Part shown: in pieces, positions 48,705 through 61,328 of the stretch
Position numbering within the stretch: position 1 is the stretch's first letter
Layout of the letters: each line of letters begins with the position of its first letter
From: Sparassis latifolia
Lineage: Eukaryota; Basidiomycota; Agaricomycetes; Polyporales; Sparassidaceae
Length of the DNA stretch: 64,000 nucleotides
Assembly (NCBI GenBank): GCA_018466975.1
Contig: CM031563.1
Span: 1,984,001-2,048,000 of the forward strand
Reading direction: 5' to 3'
Notes under the pieces: model-generated
Told to the model about the DNA's origin: nothing
What the model saw: only the letters and a program-made list of their open reading frames with translations
Database searches by the model: none
Translations under genes and position numbers: made by a program

Positions 48705-49957
48705 GAGGAATATTCAGTCGTAAAGGACATGCAAAGTTGTCAGGCTGGATAAACTCGCGTTAGTGATCGTCAATTCCAAACCCTGGGGAGGTAACGAATA
48801 GCATACCAGCCAGTACCTAGACCCGGATGAGGTTCGGAGAGAAAGAGGACCTGGGTTTTATGAATCTGGGCCCCCTACCGTTTAATACCACCAGTAATGA
48901 GTTGACGTCGAGCTGTCATGAAGATATTGAATTTGCTGCAGTCTTGACGCCGAACAGTCCCACCTTACTGCAAGGCCTAGCACCCGCTGCACCGTGTTTG
49001 CCACTTTAAGCAGGGTCTGTGGGATAGACAGATCGTCAATTGTTTCAGTGTCATAGCTTCTAAAAAATGTCGTCCAAAGACAAGGACTGAAGTACTGACT
49101 TAGAAGCTAGTTATAATGATATGCATTATTCTTTCTCTCCGGCCGAAGCTCAGAAAATAGGCGGCAAGCCTCTGTCATCGGGTGTTACAAGCCTAGAACT
49201 GATTTACAAAGGCTAGCAAATCCGTTGAGTGCGATATTTTCTGGCAACGGTATCCGACTCACCTAATACTTAGAACCCATAGCCTGCAGTGGGTCAACTG
49301 TCCCGGCCCATCGGCGTGCGCCGCAACCGCGACTCGACGCTCCAAGCCGAGCTGGCATCCTCCGTCTCGTTGCCCATAGTCTGTTTCTAGTTGTTGCATT
49401 TAAAACAATATTGTTGTCAAAGTAGTCTACCAGATATGCTCACTCTAAAAGTGACTTCACTGGCAGTATTGATGGTTGCGAGGTCAAGGGAAGCCTTTGC
49501 GACGGATGTTGCCGGTAAATCGGATTGTATTGGCTTCGAGAAATTATGTCCCTTATGTTTTTCTAGTTCGCTTTGATCGACCTGAGCAGAGCGAGTAGTA
49601 TTGGATAGTGTGGTATAACAGCACTGCATATAAGCTTGCTGTAGGTAAATGACAAAGTGAATCAACGTCCCGGGCCCAAAAGGCCTCAGGCCACGTGGCG
49701 GTGTTGAGTAGAATATGTCGTCGATTCTTCTCCTTCAAAGTGAACATGTTTGTTGAGATCGTACGAGCAACGTGGTAGTAAGTGTTTGTCTCTGCGATAT
49801 ATTGACGATGTAACCATTGGCTTCGCTTGTAGAAGTCGTTCACGATGCCGTTGCCCTGAAGTCTTGCGCAAATCCGTCTGTCGTCTCTATCTCTGAGCCC
49901 AAACTCTGCACCCAGAACATCAACCGCTGTAGCTTGTCGCGAATCACCGCTTACGTG
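48705..49957. other. 1.25-kb gap without a supported gene
   Basis: A minus-strand stretch near 49553-49870 has coding-like composition in two frames. I could not place it in a family. Confidence 0.35.
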
Positions 49958-52488
49958 ATGGAGTCAGGTTCAGTAGAGTTGTATCAGGACGAGCTAGACG
50001 TCCTTCGGGACGAACATCCTGGGAACTCGGAGAGGCCTGCAAGTTCCACAGTTTCAACATTCCCTCTCGAAATATGGGAGTACATCATGGAGTACCTTTG
50101 GGATGATATCCCTAGTCTCAAAGCTTGCACATCAGCAAAAACGGGAATTTTCTCCAAAGAGATTATAAAGGTGTAATTCCATGTAATTTGCGGAATTTTT
50201 TCACCAAGGAATACATTGCATCGTAAACCTGAGCCAAATTGCAGAGTTGCCAACTGGCATAATTAGTTATAAACTCTCGAAGAATTTTCCAAGTTATGAA
50301 GCTCATATAACTTCCTACAAAGTTTAGTATGCACTGTAGCGCGTAGGCACAGACCGTCCTAAACAGACCGAAACCGATTCGTTCAGATCGGTCTCATAAT
50401 TCTCAACAGTGGGAGTATTTTAAATTATGTCACAACATATTATTGTTACTGCTACGGTACAAGGCATACAGAGTGCTACATTAGATCTACCTAGTTAGGC
50501 CGACTCACCGCACCAAAACCCGCGTGCCCATCAAAGCGCCGGAATGAACAACACTAGAAATCAACATGCTTCAGCCGTGGACATACAACAATAGAGCTCA
50601 ACATAGAACGGACTGCATGTCGCCGCCGGAGCGGCAACGAGTGCCCAACCAAACCGCTTGCAACGAACCCGGTAGATCTGTACAATATAGATACCAAGTT
50701 AGCCGCGCGTAAAGGCACTCACCTGGGAGGTTGAACCGGGAGAGGCTGCAGATTTATATGCGAGTGAGGGTGGCGAGAATTGTTGGCGGACGGTAGTCGC
50801 GGTGTGTCGAGATTAGCCTCAGACTTGCCTCAGACATTGTCTCGAAACGGCTTCGGATCTTTTCGCTGTGAGGGCCTGGACGAAAGCTCTGCGTTAATGC
50901 TTGCATTTGGTGCGGTATTCGGGGGCCTGAAACGACGGAAGAGCAAACTCGGAGCGCGTTCTGTGCAAAGCGCGAGTAGGCGCCCAACAGGCGCCCCTTA
51001 CAACGTCCTATGTAGGCTTATGTAGGTGTCTAGAAATTCTTCCGACTTCACAACTCGGTGAGCAACCATTTCCTTGGGTTACATTGCACGACAACTCTCC
51101 CACAATGTGTATTTTAATTGTAACTTGTGTATCAATTTCTGTACTATGTAATCCTCTTTATAGACCTCTACTACCTTTATTTTGACTACTAATCGGCGTA
51201 AACGTTACTAGTCCGTTGTAACTTACACAACACCTACTAACCCGATGTATTCGGTGTAACCTTATATAATATTTTCCCGTTTTTGCTGATGCAGCTATAC
51301 ATCTTCCTTACCATAATCAGGTGGGATCGCTGCGAGCTGTGGCAGACTCGCCTGACAAGAGTCGCCTCACATCACACGATGTGTCCGCAATCTCATACTT
51401 GTCTAAAATTTCTCAGGCAAAAGGAAGGGTCCCCACGACCCCGCGGGTACCATGGCCAATCGTGCCCTCGACCTCGGCTTACTATTGTCTATTTGGCAGA
51501 GGCCGAACCAAGTTCAATGCCTCTTTTTGTCGGGATGGCGCTCTGCGCATGTGTCAGAGGAGCTCAGAGAGCAGATACCTACTTTGTTCTCGATGGTCAA
51601 GCTGATTCATTTCCAGAACTGCAACTTCGAGCCCTCAGACTTCTTCTTGATCGCCGGAAATTGTCCGCAGCTGTCGAGCATGCTATCGAGGGCACCGCAG
51701 TATACAGAAAGATGCGTCTCTCTCTCGACCTCACCCAAATGTATCCCAAAACAGAGACAGCGCTGCGGATCCTGCGCCTTAATCACATGTGCAGTACAAA
51801 GTTTCCCCCTCTCAGCTCCCAGTGTCTTCTTAAAGGCCCCTTCGACCTGCGCATCTCCTGGATGAAGTTCTGCGTCATCTCCGATCTCACCGACACACAA
51901 GCATTCCTTAGTGCTGCCGGCTCTGCTCTGCGACACCTGATCGTGTCCCTCACATCATTCGTTGTCCCCCCGTGTACCACCCTCGAGCAGCTGAACCTTT
52001 CAGGCAACACTCGTCTCAGCTCACTACTTGTGCACCTCAGCACAGACTTATTTTTTTCCGGCCTTCCCAGCTTCCTGTCTCGAGTAGACGACACGCACAG
52101 TATCGAACGCATTTACATCCACCTCTGTGTCGGATATTCGTCTTTAACCGATATCCTCTACTGGGCGCCTGTCGACCAGCAACTTAGCCGCATCGCCCGT
52201 CTATTCAAGGGCCAGTCCCCCGTGGTGGTCACCTTCTATCTCGATGCCGGAACGATCATGGAACCGAAGTCGCAGACCGTCATCCAAGGCATGGCGGACT
52301 TACTCCAACAGCGCTTGCAGGATTTGCAGACGGAGCGGTGTCGGCTTCGAATAGTTCGTGCGGACATTTACCACATTTCCACGGTCATCAAGGACACGCC
52401 GTTCAGGCGAGCCACTGCAATTACGCTGTACGACAGCGAACCCGACGGTGTAGTGATTCCCGATGTTTCAATTTTGGAAGAAGAATGA
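49958..52488 (+). pseudogene. F-box/LRR protein gene split by a TIR element
   Basis: The ATG (49958) opens an acidic N-terminus and the F-box (TFPLEIWEYIMEYLWDDIPS then LKAC). Homology stops at 50129, where an 18-bp inverted repeat begins, and resumes after its partner at 51291. The open frame picks up again there (RLTSHDVSAISYLSKISQ). LRR-type sequence follows, partly in a second frame (MVKLIHFQNCNFEPSDFFLI, AGNCPQL) and then a third (FLSAAGSALRHLIVSLTSFV, CTTLEQLNLSGNTRLSSLLV), ending VIPDVSILEEE at 52488. Insertion plus frameshifts make this a pseudogene. The 3' half from 51283 could still be transcribed. Confidence 0.6.
50130..51291. mobile_element. 1.16-kb non-coding element with 18-bp terminal inverted repeats
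   Basis: CATCAGCAAAAACGGGAA at 50130-50147 is perfectly repeated in inverted orientation at 51274-51291. The interior has no long frame and is AT-richer than the flanking genes. If the ends are taken at CAGC (50133 and 51288), the flanking 8-mers TTGCACAT and ATGCAGCT agree at five of eight positions, a possible worn hAT-type duplication. The superfamily is not established. Confidence 0.65.
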
Positions 52489-53213
52489 ACACTTGTGAGT
52501 GTGCGCTCATAATTATTCGTTACGCGGCTTGCTTACCCACAATGTTCACTTAGGTTACTTTTCAAATGGGCTGTCCCTGACCTATTGCGGGCCGAACAGG
52601 TCTGAAGTCACTTCATCATATGCATATATTGCCACATGCAAAGCATTTGCGCACCTCGCTGTACTATATGCTTCTATCACCGATTTCCGAGTCATTTATG
52701 GGGTCGCCAAAAATCCACGAAAGCCCTCGCCACGATGACAAGATGCCCGTCCTTCATGGCTTCCTCGTCTGCCGCATTACTTGCGACCACCAATTGGAGG
52801 GCGGGGGTTCCGAGGGAAGCATCAACCCTCCGTGAGCTCGGTTTGTAGTTCCGCATCTGGGGCTGCTCATGTGGTTGCCCAAGACACCGTCGTCCATTCG
52901 CTTGGCTCTTCTGTTGCTGAGAATCAAGCTACGCGATCCAGATGCGGCCGACAATTCTGATTCTATCGCGCGCGGGTTCAGCCTCGAGTGCCAAGCAACA
53001 CCACGGCACATGGAGATGTGCATGGACTGGACTTGAACGATTCCTGTCCCACAAGTCTTTCGCGCACTACATACAATATACTGTACAATACGATATATCC
53101 CCCGCACAATCAGGCTAACATGGTCGAGAAAGATGGAAGGCAGTGCAAGAATGGATGTGCAAAAGACAGCAAGATATAGATACATCATAGCGCGTGGCTG
53201 CGTCGTGTCCGAA
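52489..53213. other. Intergenic, nothing recognised
   Basis: Short frames only. It lies between the F-box pseudogene and the Ser/Pro-rich gene. Confidence 0.35.
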
Positions 53214-54631
53214 TCAGACCGGCAGCGGTGGCGAGCCGCTCACGGCGTTCACGCCCTTGAGCAGCTCAGCAGATACCCGAAGAAGAGACGAAGGCCCAAG
53301 TACGTGTGTGAGCGACCGCTTCCTCTTGGGCGTGCGCGGCGTGTGCGGTGTGTGCGGCGACGCAAAGTACTCGAGGGAATGCGGCACCGGGAGATCGGCA
53401 GAATGGGGGAGGGAACCTCGGCTTAGCGAGGGGGAGTGTGGCGACAGCCGTTGGTGTGGGTGCGGATGCGCATGGTGCGACGTGGGTATTGGAATCGGAG
53501 CCGAGGGTATCAATGATAAATGTAGGTCGGGTGTAGTCAGTGGTGCAGAATGAGATACAGATGGGGTAGCGGATGATGTCGATGGTGTGGACGGTTCGGT
53601 ATGTGGTGAGGTCGAGTCTGCAACCATAGTGTCATACAGTGCCCCGATATCCGTAGTATGGGGAGTAACAATGCATGTCTGGGAACTGACGGAGGGCGTA
53701 GAAATGGTGGGTTTAGATAGAGGTAAAGGATCCGAGTCCTCTTCAGCGACCTTTTGCAAGGGTGTCGGGATCATGTCGGACCGACCAACTATCTGCGGCG
53801 GGCTCTTCTCTCGCGACAATGAGGGAAGTAACCGCAACTGGTCGTTTCGATGCAGGTCCAACGAATCTACCTTCGTGAGAGCGGGATGCGACTCGAGGTC
53901 GTGAGACAAGCGCTTCTTGTCCACTTCGTCGACAGCAACGATGTCATCAAAGCCTGGCATAGCCTCCGCAACACGATGGTGAGAGTGCGAGGCAGGGCAG
54001 GCATCTACGCTCGAGTTGTGTAATCGCCGAGCGCCCCGAGTGAACTTTTCCTCCCATTGTTCGCCTTCCTTCAAACATTCGTCGGTAATGTGGAAACACT
54101 CATGACAGCACGGCAGTAAGGGAACCGTTTCAATATCAGCGCGCGGCGAAAGAGGGGGAGAGGATGGATTTCGGGCGTGGCGCCCGCGCAACTCGGGAGA
54201 TTTGGGGGAGGCGTGATCCACTATGCAGGGCACCAGCGGCTGGAGAAGAGCTTCAGAACGCGTTGGTGAGCGTGACTTCGTGGTGAAGCTTATATGATGT
54301 TCACGAATATTGTGAGCCGACGGTTATTAGAGATCGGGCAAGCGCTTCACCTTGGAACTGAGACTGTGAAGACAACATGCTCGTCCTCCATCTCAGGGCT
54401 TGACGACAAGACAGAATCCGGCGACTTTCTCTTCCACAATGGCAAGCAGTAAGATTTCCGGACAAGACGAGGCATCCTGGATGGTGAAATTGGTTCCGGA
54501 ATGAGGACGCATTCTTCGTCAAACCGGACTCGAAGTTCGGGCAAGGCACCTGGGTAGGAGCCAACGGAGAGCGAGGTCAAGGGGCTCGACGGGGACAACG
54601 ACGAAGACAACGAGGACGGTGGAGAGGACAT
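53214..54631 (-). CDS. Ser/Pro-rich protein with a Cys/His patch, unknown function
   Basis: The ATG (54629-54631) opens MSSPPSSLSSSLSPSSPLTS, then LRVRFDEECVLIPEPISPSR. One intron (AG|C, donor GTGAAG, acceptor ATAAG) joins this to FTTKSRSPTRSEALLQPLVP. A conserved-looking patch follows: PLLPCCHECFHITDECLKEG then EQWEEKFTRGARRL, with three Cys near a His and a fourth Cys eight residues on. It could bind a metal but fits no zinc-finger family I know. The rest is disordered, rich in Ser, Pro, Thr and His (HHAHPHPHQRLSPHS), and ends with a basic stretch (PKRKRSLTHVLGPSS) that may act as a nuclear signal. Length is about 440 residues. The gene model is good; the role is unknown. Confidence 0.6.
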
Positions 54632-55005
54632 GATGAAGGTGGGGAGAAAAGACGCAACATCAGGGATACATATATGACGGGGGGAAGTCGGGAAGCAAGA
54701 TCCACTGAGGAGGGAGCCTTCTGGGCTCGATGCGCATTTGACGAAAGTTGCCTTTTCTGGTAAACCCGCAACGATCAGCTGTACCTGCTCCAGACGCCTC
54801 CTGACCAAGTCTCTTGACCTCCTCCCAAGCCGCCGGCAACTCTCTCCTCTCGGTGCCGTCGGGTTTTAGAACGTATACATTTGCCAGTATGTCAAAAGAC
54901 AGAAAAATGGCAGCTTGAAATTAATGGTACAATCACAAAACGTGATACAAATCGCGAGACAGGCCGCCGAAGAAGCACAACAGGAACGCCCCTACGCAGG
55001 TACCA
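54632..55005. other. Intergenic between the Ser/Pro-rich gene and CUL4
   Basis: This holds the promoter of one gene and the 3' flank of the other. No gene was seen. Confidence 0.4.
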
Positions 55006-58000
55006 TCATGCGACATAAATATAGAGGTTCATGTCGTCCTCGTCTCTCCTCAAATACTCCTGTTCCACCAGCCCCTGGATCCTCTGCTTGATGCTGCTCA
55101 CCTCTGGTACGAAGTGGTTCTTCACCGCCTCAATGGTGGCTGCCTTCAACTGCTCGTAGTGCAGCTCCTTGCGCGCCTTCATCACACGGACGATAGCCGC
55201 GTCCAATGCATGCTTCCTGTCTCCCTCAATGGAGTTCTGCGTGCGCTTCGACTCTTCGGCCTGTTGCGCAGAGATAAGTTTCGCACGGCTGCCCGCCCAA
55301 CTTGGAACTTACCGTTTCCTTGGCTTGGATGGAGTTGATGTGCACTTGATACCTCGGATCATTGAAGTCAGCGTTGAAATGGAAGTTATCTGTGTCGTCA
55401 ACGTCCTTGCCATGCGGTACCTTCCTCAGCACACGCTTTTTCCCGCACGCCAGGCTCTGTAATGTCCTGCGAAGTTCCGCGTCCTCTGTGCAAGTTAACG
55501 TTACACCATTCAGATAGGTGTGAGAGGTGGGAAGAGACGCACCCATACGCGTCTGCTCTTTGATCTCCGCAAATGACAGCTCCGCAGCCTCATTGAACAG
55601 CAAAAGAACCACAGCCTGGTACAAACTGACTGTGAGCTCCTTCTCCCCGGTGTTGAAACTCGCTCTCAAGGTAGCAGTTCCCAGCGCGTGATCCCACTCA
55701 AGCTTATGCCCCTGATGCTTACTCTTGTAAAAGGTAACATACTTGGTCAAATCGGCTTGCATCTGCTCATAGATGTGTCCGGATCATCATACATCAGCAG
55801 CTGTCACGGTGCAGCGTGTGGGAGTACGTACGGCAGGAGGAAGATCAATGTCGTGCGTACGTGCTGCGAATGGCCAAGAACTACGCTGGAGTACCATAAC
55901 TGATAGCTTGTGTGTGGACGCGTCGTCGTCGTCGCCGAGTCGCTCGCGGTGTTCAATGTACTCCCTCATGCTGTCTCGCGAAAGCGCGAGGTCGTTGAAC
56001 ATACGGTCTCCCATTCCAAATTCGGGATCATAATCTGCATAAACGGCGCATTCAATATCAGTAGTAGGAAAACGGAAACACACGGCATTACGTACTCTCT
56101 TTAAGCTTCTTCAGCATGGCTTTCTCGAAGTCATCTGATGCCGACCGCTCGAGCAGCAGTCGCTTGGCCAGAGCCCGGTGGTAAAACGTCCTGAACACGT
56201 CCTTGTCATTTGTGTAGCGATACAACGCCAAAGCGGCGTCGAGTTCCGCCTGGAAATCCTCGTCTTTCTTGCCCTTCTGGCCCTTGCGCATTGCTCTATC
56301 AAGATACTTGGCAATCATCTCTGCAGGCTTGTTCCGGCGCGCCTTGAAGCCCGTCTCGAAGGCGTCGGTGAGGGCGTACAAAAACACCATATTGCGCCCA
56401 TTCTCCGGTACTGCAGTTGATGTGGATGCCTTGGATGCCGCAGAGGGTTCTTCCCTAGTGACGAATGCATTCTCCAGGAGCTTGTCTGCGAACACCTTGA
56501 AGTCGAGCAGTCTGTCCATCATCTCTTCGTCATGCTCGACGTCATTGACGATCTTGCGGATGGTATGCTACGTCGTGCTGTTCAGTAGCTGCGAACGATT
56601 TTTATTCGAAATACCTCACCTGGACGTGTGTCTTGAAGGCTGCACACATGACCTCGAGTCCGTCAACCCGCTCAAAGAGCATATACATCTTGGCGAGATT
56701 CCCTTCGCTCCTTGCATCCAAGAGAGGACCCAAAGCTAAGACGAATATCAATACTACGCATGAGCATTGGGCGCCGGGAGCATACCGTCTTTCGCTAGCC
56801 AATCGAGTCTATTCGTCAGCAGCGCCCGGTCGGTGGTGTCCACAGCTTGATTCCAGGTTTCTTCCGGCAGGAGATCCTGAGCACGCTTCAACTCCTCCGT
56901 ACGCCGCGCCTCGCAGTGCTTCAAGAATCCTCGCGCACTGTCCTTGAGTCGTTTCGCGTACTCGGCTGACTCCTGCGTGTAGAACTCGCGCGTGAGGTTA
57001 ATGTAGTAGGACTCGAACTGGCCCTCATATTGGCAGTGATTCTGTAGATGTTTGATGAGCGCAGGTATGAGACGACGCAATTCATGGTTCGCTCTGTGTA
57101 AGAAGTCAAGTGTTAGTTCAGCCGAAGCAGAACTCAGGCCCACCTGTTCTGTCGCTCCCATTCTACCCATAATTTTATGCATGCTTGCAGCCTTTCTACT
57201 ACGTCTACGCTTTCTAAGATCCTCTCCGCAAAGAGATCATATGCGAGACGGCTAACTCTTATGAATTACACGGAACTAGAGCATTCACGTACTGCAACTC
57301 ACCGCAGATCGGAGAGACTCTTGCGTTCTGTAAGGTACAACCTGTCGAGGAACGCCAAGAGAGGTTGTAGTAGGGCCTACGATCGCTCAATAGACGAGAC
57401 GTGCCCGCAACTAATCCCAACTCACCACTTGTTTCTCAAACCAAGCGCAAGTCTCGATGAACGGGAGTAGCCACTCGACGCCCTTCGAGTCCTCATAAAC
57501 GAGCTCCTTCGACAGTCTCCCGACACACCTCTCCAGCTCGATCTTCACATTCTCGAACAAGCCTTCGCCCCGGTCATACACGCAGATCGTCGACCGGCAA
57601 GCAGAGTAGACTTGCTCGTAGGTTGCCGGAAGGGGATCAACATTGCCCTTGTTCAAGAGGATGCGCACACATCGCGTTACGAGCGCGAAGTCTGTGTCTC
57701 CGTTTTGGGTAGATGGCTTGACTGCGGGTAGAGGGTTGGGTGGCAATCAAGTAGCCGAACATTCCCACACGTACCTGCTTGCCCAAGCACCCTCACCACG
57801 ACAGGACCTTCACTGTGCACATGTCTGCGGGACCTGTAGGCAGAGGCGGAGTCAGAGTCGGCCGCCAGACGAGGAGTCTTGCGCGGAGATGCCGACCCGG
57901 ACTCTGAGCTTGAGGAACTAACTGCAGAAGACGATGCGGCGAAGGATGTGAATGCATTGGACGTCTTCGGCAGCGTTAACAAGGTGAACACGTCGGTCAT
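55006..58000 (-). CDS. CUL4: Cullin-4 ubiquitin ligase scaffold
   Basis: CUL4 is the scaffold of CRL4 ligases and binds DDB1 and RBX1. The start MTDVFTLLTLPKTSNAFTSF is followed by a Ser-rich, basic N-terminus. Cullin repeats follow: PLPATYEQVYSACRSTICVY, YYINLTREFYTQESAEYAKR and ALGPLLDARSEGNLAKMYML. The cullin homology domain has VFRTFYHRALAKRLLLERSA, YDPEFGMGDRMFNDLALSRD and KELTVSLYQAVVLLLFNEAA. EDAELRRTLQSLACGKKRVL is characteristic of CUL4 rather than CUL1 or CUL3. The C-terminal winged helix has AAIVRVMKARKELHYEQL, whose Lys in VMKARK is the NEDD8 site, and ends MNLYIYVA. About ten introns are needed. One exon near 57200-57410 was not fully resolved. Confidence 0.9.
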
Positions 58001-59985
58001 GATGACCGTTCTCAACAGAGCAGGACGGGTGAGAGCGCTGCGATAAGCGGTCCGTTACCTCATAGATTAGATTAGATTGATGCCTCTGTTCCGCGTGCAC
58101 ACGCGCTTAAATGAAGCACTCTGGCACCGCTCGAGTCGTGTGCTACTGTACCGTGGTACATCAGCGACGGACCGCCTTCACATGCATATCTGCAGAAAGA
58201 AACTTGTAAAGAATAGGGCATATGCGACGTCACACAAGCACAGCGAGAAACAGGAAGCTGGTCAGAGACAATGCGACCAAAACCACGGCACCCAGGATTC
58301 CCGCGTGGTCCCCCACCGTGGTACTAACTAGGCGGCACTCCGATTAACTGCGCAGATCGGACGGGATGCGGTGTTTTCGAAGTCCTATGGCCGTGGATAT
58401 CTTTTCAGGTTGAACTAAGATTATAAAGGGTGCATGAAACTCTGAACCAGTGCAAGATTCCCCAGCAAAGTGAATTCCAAGAGTGGACTGTACCAACTCA
58501 TCACTTTGTTGCAGCCCTGGATAACTTGAAGTCATGTGGTAGAGTATGTGGGTTATATGTTGGGTTAGAGCATAAATTGCTTGCAATGATGCTCAAGCTC
58601 TGTTCTTTTGCATCCACTGCTGGCACCACTGGCACTGCATGTCTATGCTTGATTGATGTTCTTATCTTCCCATGGAGTTTGTCATTGCAGAAACATATTT
58701 CCATTGAACTCATATATTTGTATGCACCATTGCATTTACAGTGGCTTGCTCTGCTTGCCATGACTCAGTCGGCGACACAGATTTAGAAAAAGCGCGCGTC
58801 ACGAACCGCGTGATCAGTGACAGACGCGCGGATAGATCACGGAGTCGCCATCCATGATCCATCTTGATTCCTCACCACATAGGCGGCCGCAAACACTGAA
58901 ATGCCACTGTTCGGTCCGATTGATCATGATATTTTCCCGGAAACCTGACATAGGACGACAAATAGCTCTCAACCGTTAGGTTTCTCGCAAGCGAGTAGTT
59001 GTTGGGCGGTACCTGAGACATCCGAGTCCTTCGCGAGGAAGTACGTGTCTTTACAACCGATTCCAAGATGATGGAAGATTTTGAGGAGATGCAGATATGA
59101 GGGCAGCTTCACAAAAATACACCACATCACCCACATCCAGACCACCGCCATTCTTCGTGGCTCTGACATCAACGCTGGGTCGCAACGATCTGGTCGCAAC
59201 CTGTGGTACCGCAAAAACTATGGGAATTTAGAAGAGAGGGCAGGTATTTTGTGCCGTCTTACAATACCCTATCGTGTTGGAATCACTCGTGAATTGACTA
59301 CATCCGCTGTGTTGATGTATAACATCTCACGTTTCACTGAGCGAGGCAAATAAGGACGATGCTATCGTTCTGCAATTAGTCCGCTGTACACAGGTGAGCA
59401 TGTGAGTTCATGGTAGTTTCATTAACAATCGTGCCTACTTTTACTCACGAGCTCTGGGAAGGACAGTAGCAGTGTCCTACATAGCGCTGTTAACGATCTT
59501 GAACCGGATGTCCGAGGCATTTCCCAGCGATGCTGTGGAATTGCCTCAGATGCATGGATTGCAATCTGGCGCCTTTCTCAATACAGCGCTTTGTGGCAGT
59601 ATTCCTTGACGCCTGATAGTTCAATTGGCGAAGCAAGATACCAACACCAGGCGGTCTGTTGGAAGACTCTGCCGTTGCTTGCTTTCTCAGAGTGCAGGTC
59701 AGGCTATCTCTCGTCATTCTGCTTCTGACATCGAGCTCTACTGCAACCTGGCATCTCTGTATCCCGAATACGAACGCCTACTTGACTTCTTTGCTTTATG
59801 GAGGAACATTCACCTATTGTTAGGTAAACATCTGACTGGGCGAGGCGCAGAAGTTGGTCATGGTGCTCGGAACAACTGATTATCATTGCAAGAACACCAG
59901 TGAGCGCCACGTTGAAACATCATGGATGGCACTGCAAGCATCTTTATCCATGAAAAATTCCTCGGCGTAGCGACTAGGCGGAGCG
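58001..59985. other. 2-kb region without a supported gene
   Basis: The part at about 58420-58790 is AT-richer and differs in base composition from the neighbours, which suggests an old insertion. No coding domain was recognised. Frames near 59490-59880 are unassigned. Confidence 0.35.
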
Positions 59986-60079
59986 GTATAAGAGGACCGT
60001 CCATTCTCAGCCAGTCTCCAGCTCTCATTCCTTCGCTTTCTGAGCCAAAGACTTACGAGTCGGTACTGGATAGTGAGTC
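59986..60079 (+). promoter_or_regulatory. Promoter and 5'-UTR block of copy E
   Basis: A TATA-like GGTATAAGAGGAC (59985-59997) is followed by GCCAAAGACTTACGAGTCGG and GTACTGGATAGTGAGTCTT (up to 60081). The order, spacing and sequence match those before copies C and D. Confidence 0.6.
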
Positions 60080-60254
60080 TTGTAACCTGCCCTGTCTACA
60101 GGGGCTTTTCGAACTGACGAATACCTGGCAGCCTGACTTGTTTTTCGTTCATTTTCACATTTTATTTCACGACTTCATCCACGTTCAACTTCGACTCCAT
60201 TCAATGACTCCACCTTAATCTCCCCGAAGCTCTTATCTTCATTGATCAATCACG

Positions 60255-61328
60255 ATGTGTTCCACCACCGTTGTCTCTGCTCTCTTCGTCGCAGCTTGCG
60301 CTGCTCCTTCCCTGGCGCTCCCCGTCGCCCCAGCGGGGTATGTCTCGACCAACGCTTGTACATTAATTCCTCTGACATGGATTTACAGTGGCAGCGAGGC
60401 CCTTAACTGGTACAAGGTTGGCAATGCTGCGGGTGCCGTTGGAAAGACGCTCCTTCACTCCCTGCGCGAGGAGGATGATCTCACAGCGCGTGGTGCTGCG
60501 GCAGCAGCGAGAAAATCAACCGGCGGCTCCCGCACCCCCGTCCCTTCGGCCCCGCCCGACCATGGCCCGTCCATTCCCACGAGCTGCGCCCGCGGGCAGC
60601 GAGGCCGTCAACTGGAAAAAGGTCGGCAGCATCGCGGGCACCGTCGGGAAGACGCTCCTCCACTTCCTGCGCGAACAGGACCCGATCATGGCTCGCGCGT
60701 TCGAGGAGGAGCTGCTGGCCCGCGGCGCCGCCGAGGCCGGGTCGGAAGTGATCAACTGGCGGAAAGCGGGCAGCGTCGTGGGCAGCGTCGGGAAGACGCT
60801 GCTGCACTCCCTGCGGGAGGAGGACCCCATCCTGGCTCGTGCGTTTGAGGAGGAGCTGTTGGCTCACGCAGAGGGCAGCGAGGCGATCAATTGGCACACC
60901 ATTGGGCACAACGCCAAGGAATTCGGGCAGGGTCTGATCCACGGTGCGAGGGCTGATGAACTCATCGCTCGCGCAGAGGCGGAGGGCAGCGAGGCGATTA
61001 ACTGGCACAAATTCGGGCAGAACGCCAAGGACTTTGGCAAGGGTCTGGCCCAAAGTGTGCACAGCGCGCGGGCGGACGAACTTATCGCTCGCGCAGAGGC
61101 GCAGGGCAGCGAGGCGATCAACTGGCACAAATTCGGGCAGAACGCCAAGGACTTTGGCAAAGGTCTAGCCCAAGGTGTGCACAGCGCGCGGGCCGACGAA
61201 CTTATCGCCGCGCGGAGGCGGAGGGCAGCGAGGCGATCAACTGGCACAACATTGGGCACAACGCCAAGGACTTCGGGGAAGGTATGATCCACGGTGCGCG
61301 CGGTTTCGTGTTGAATGGGCTGGATTAA
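60255..61328 (+). pseudogene. GSEAINW family, copy E, largest but frameshifted
   Basis: The ATG (60255) gives MCSTTVVSALFVAACAAPSL, ending ALPVAPA. The phase-2 intron GTATGTCTCG...TTTACAG and module one, GSEALNWYKVGNAAGAVGKT, follow. After TARGAA the frame changes twice around 60500-60570 (a damaged GSEKIN module is visible). It then stays open through GSEAVNWKKVG, GSEVINWRKAG, GSEAINWHTIG and two nearly identical GSEAINWHKFGQNAKDFGKG units. A one-base loss near 61212 shifts the last module (GSEAINWHNIG) and the tail GARGFVLNGLD-stop into another frame. Two successive units are about 120 bp each and almost identical at DNA level (about 60985-61224). Sequence error in GC-rich runs cannot be excluded. 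Confidence 0.65.

Noticed and set aside
49553..49870. Possible retroelement remnant on the minus strand
   Set aside because: A vague likeness to integrase-type sequence in two frames, with no catalytic motif.
50130..51291. Reading the interval as a large intron of the F-box gene
   Set aside because: No GT donor at the left border, length far above the local introns of 50-70 bp, and perfect inverted repeats at both borders.
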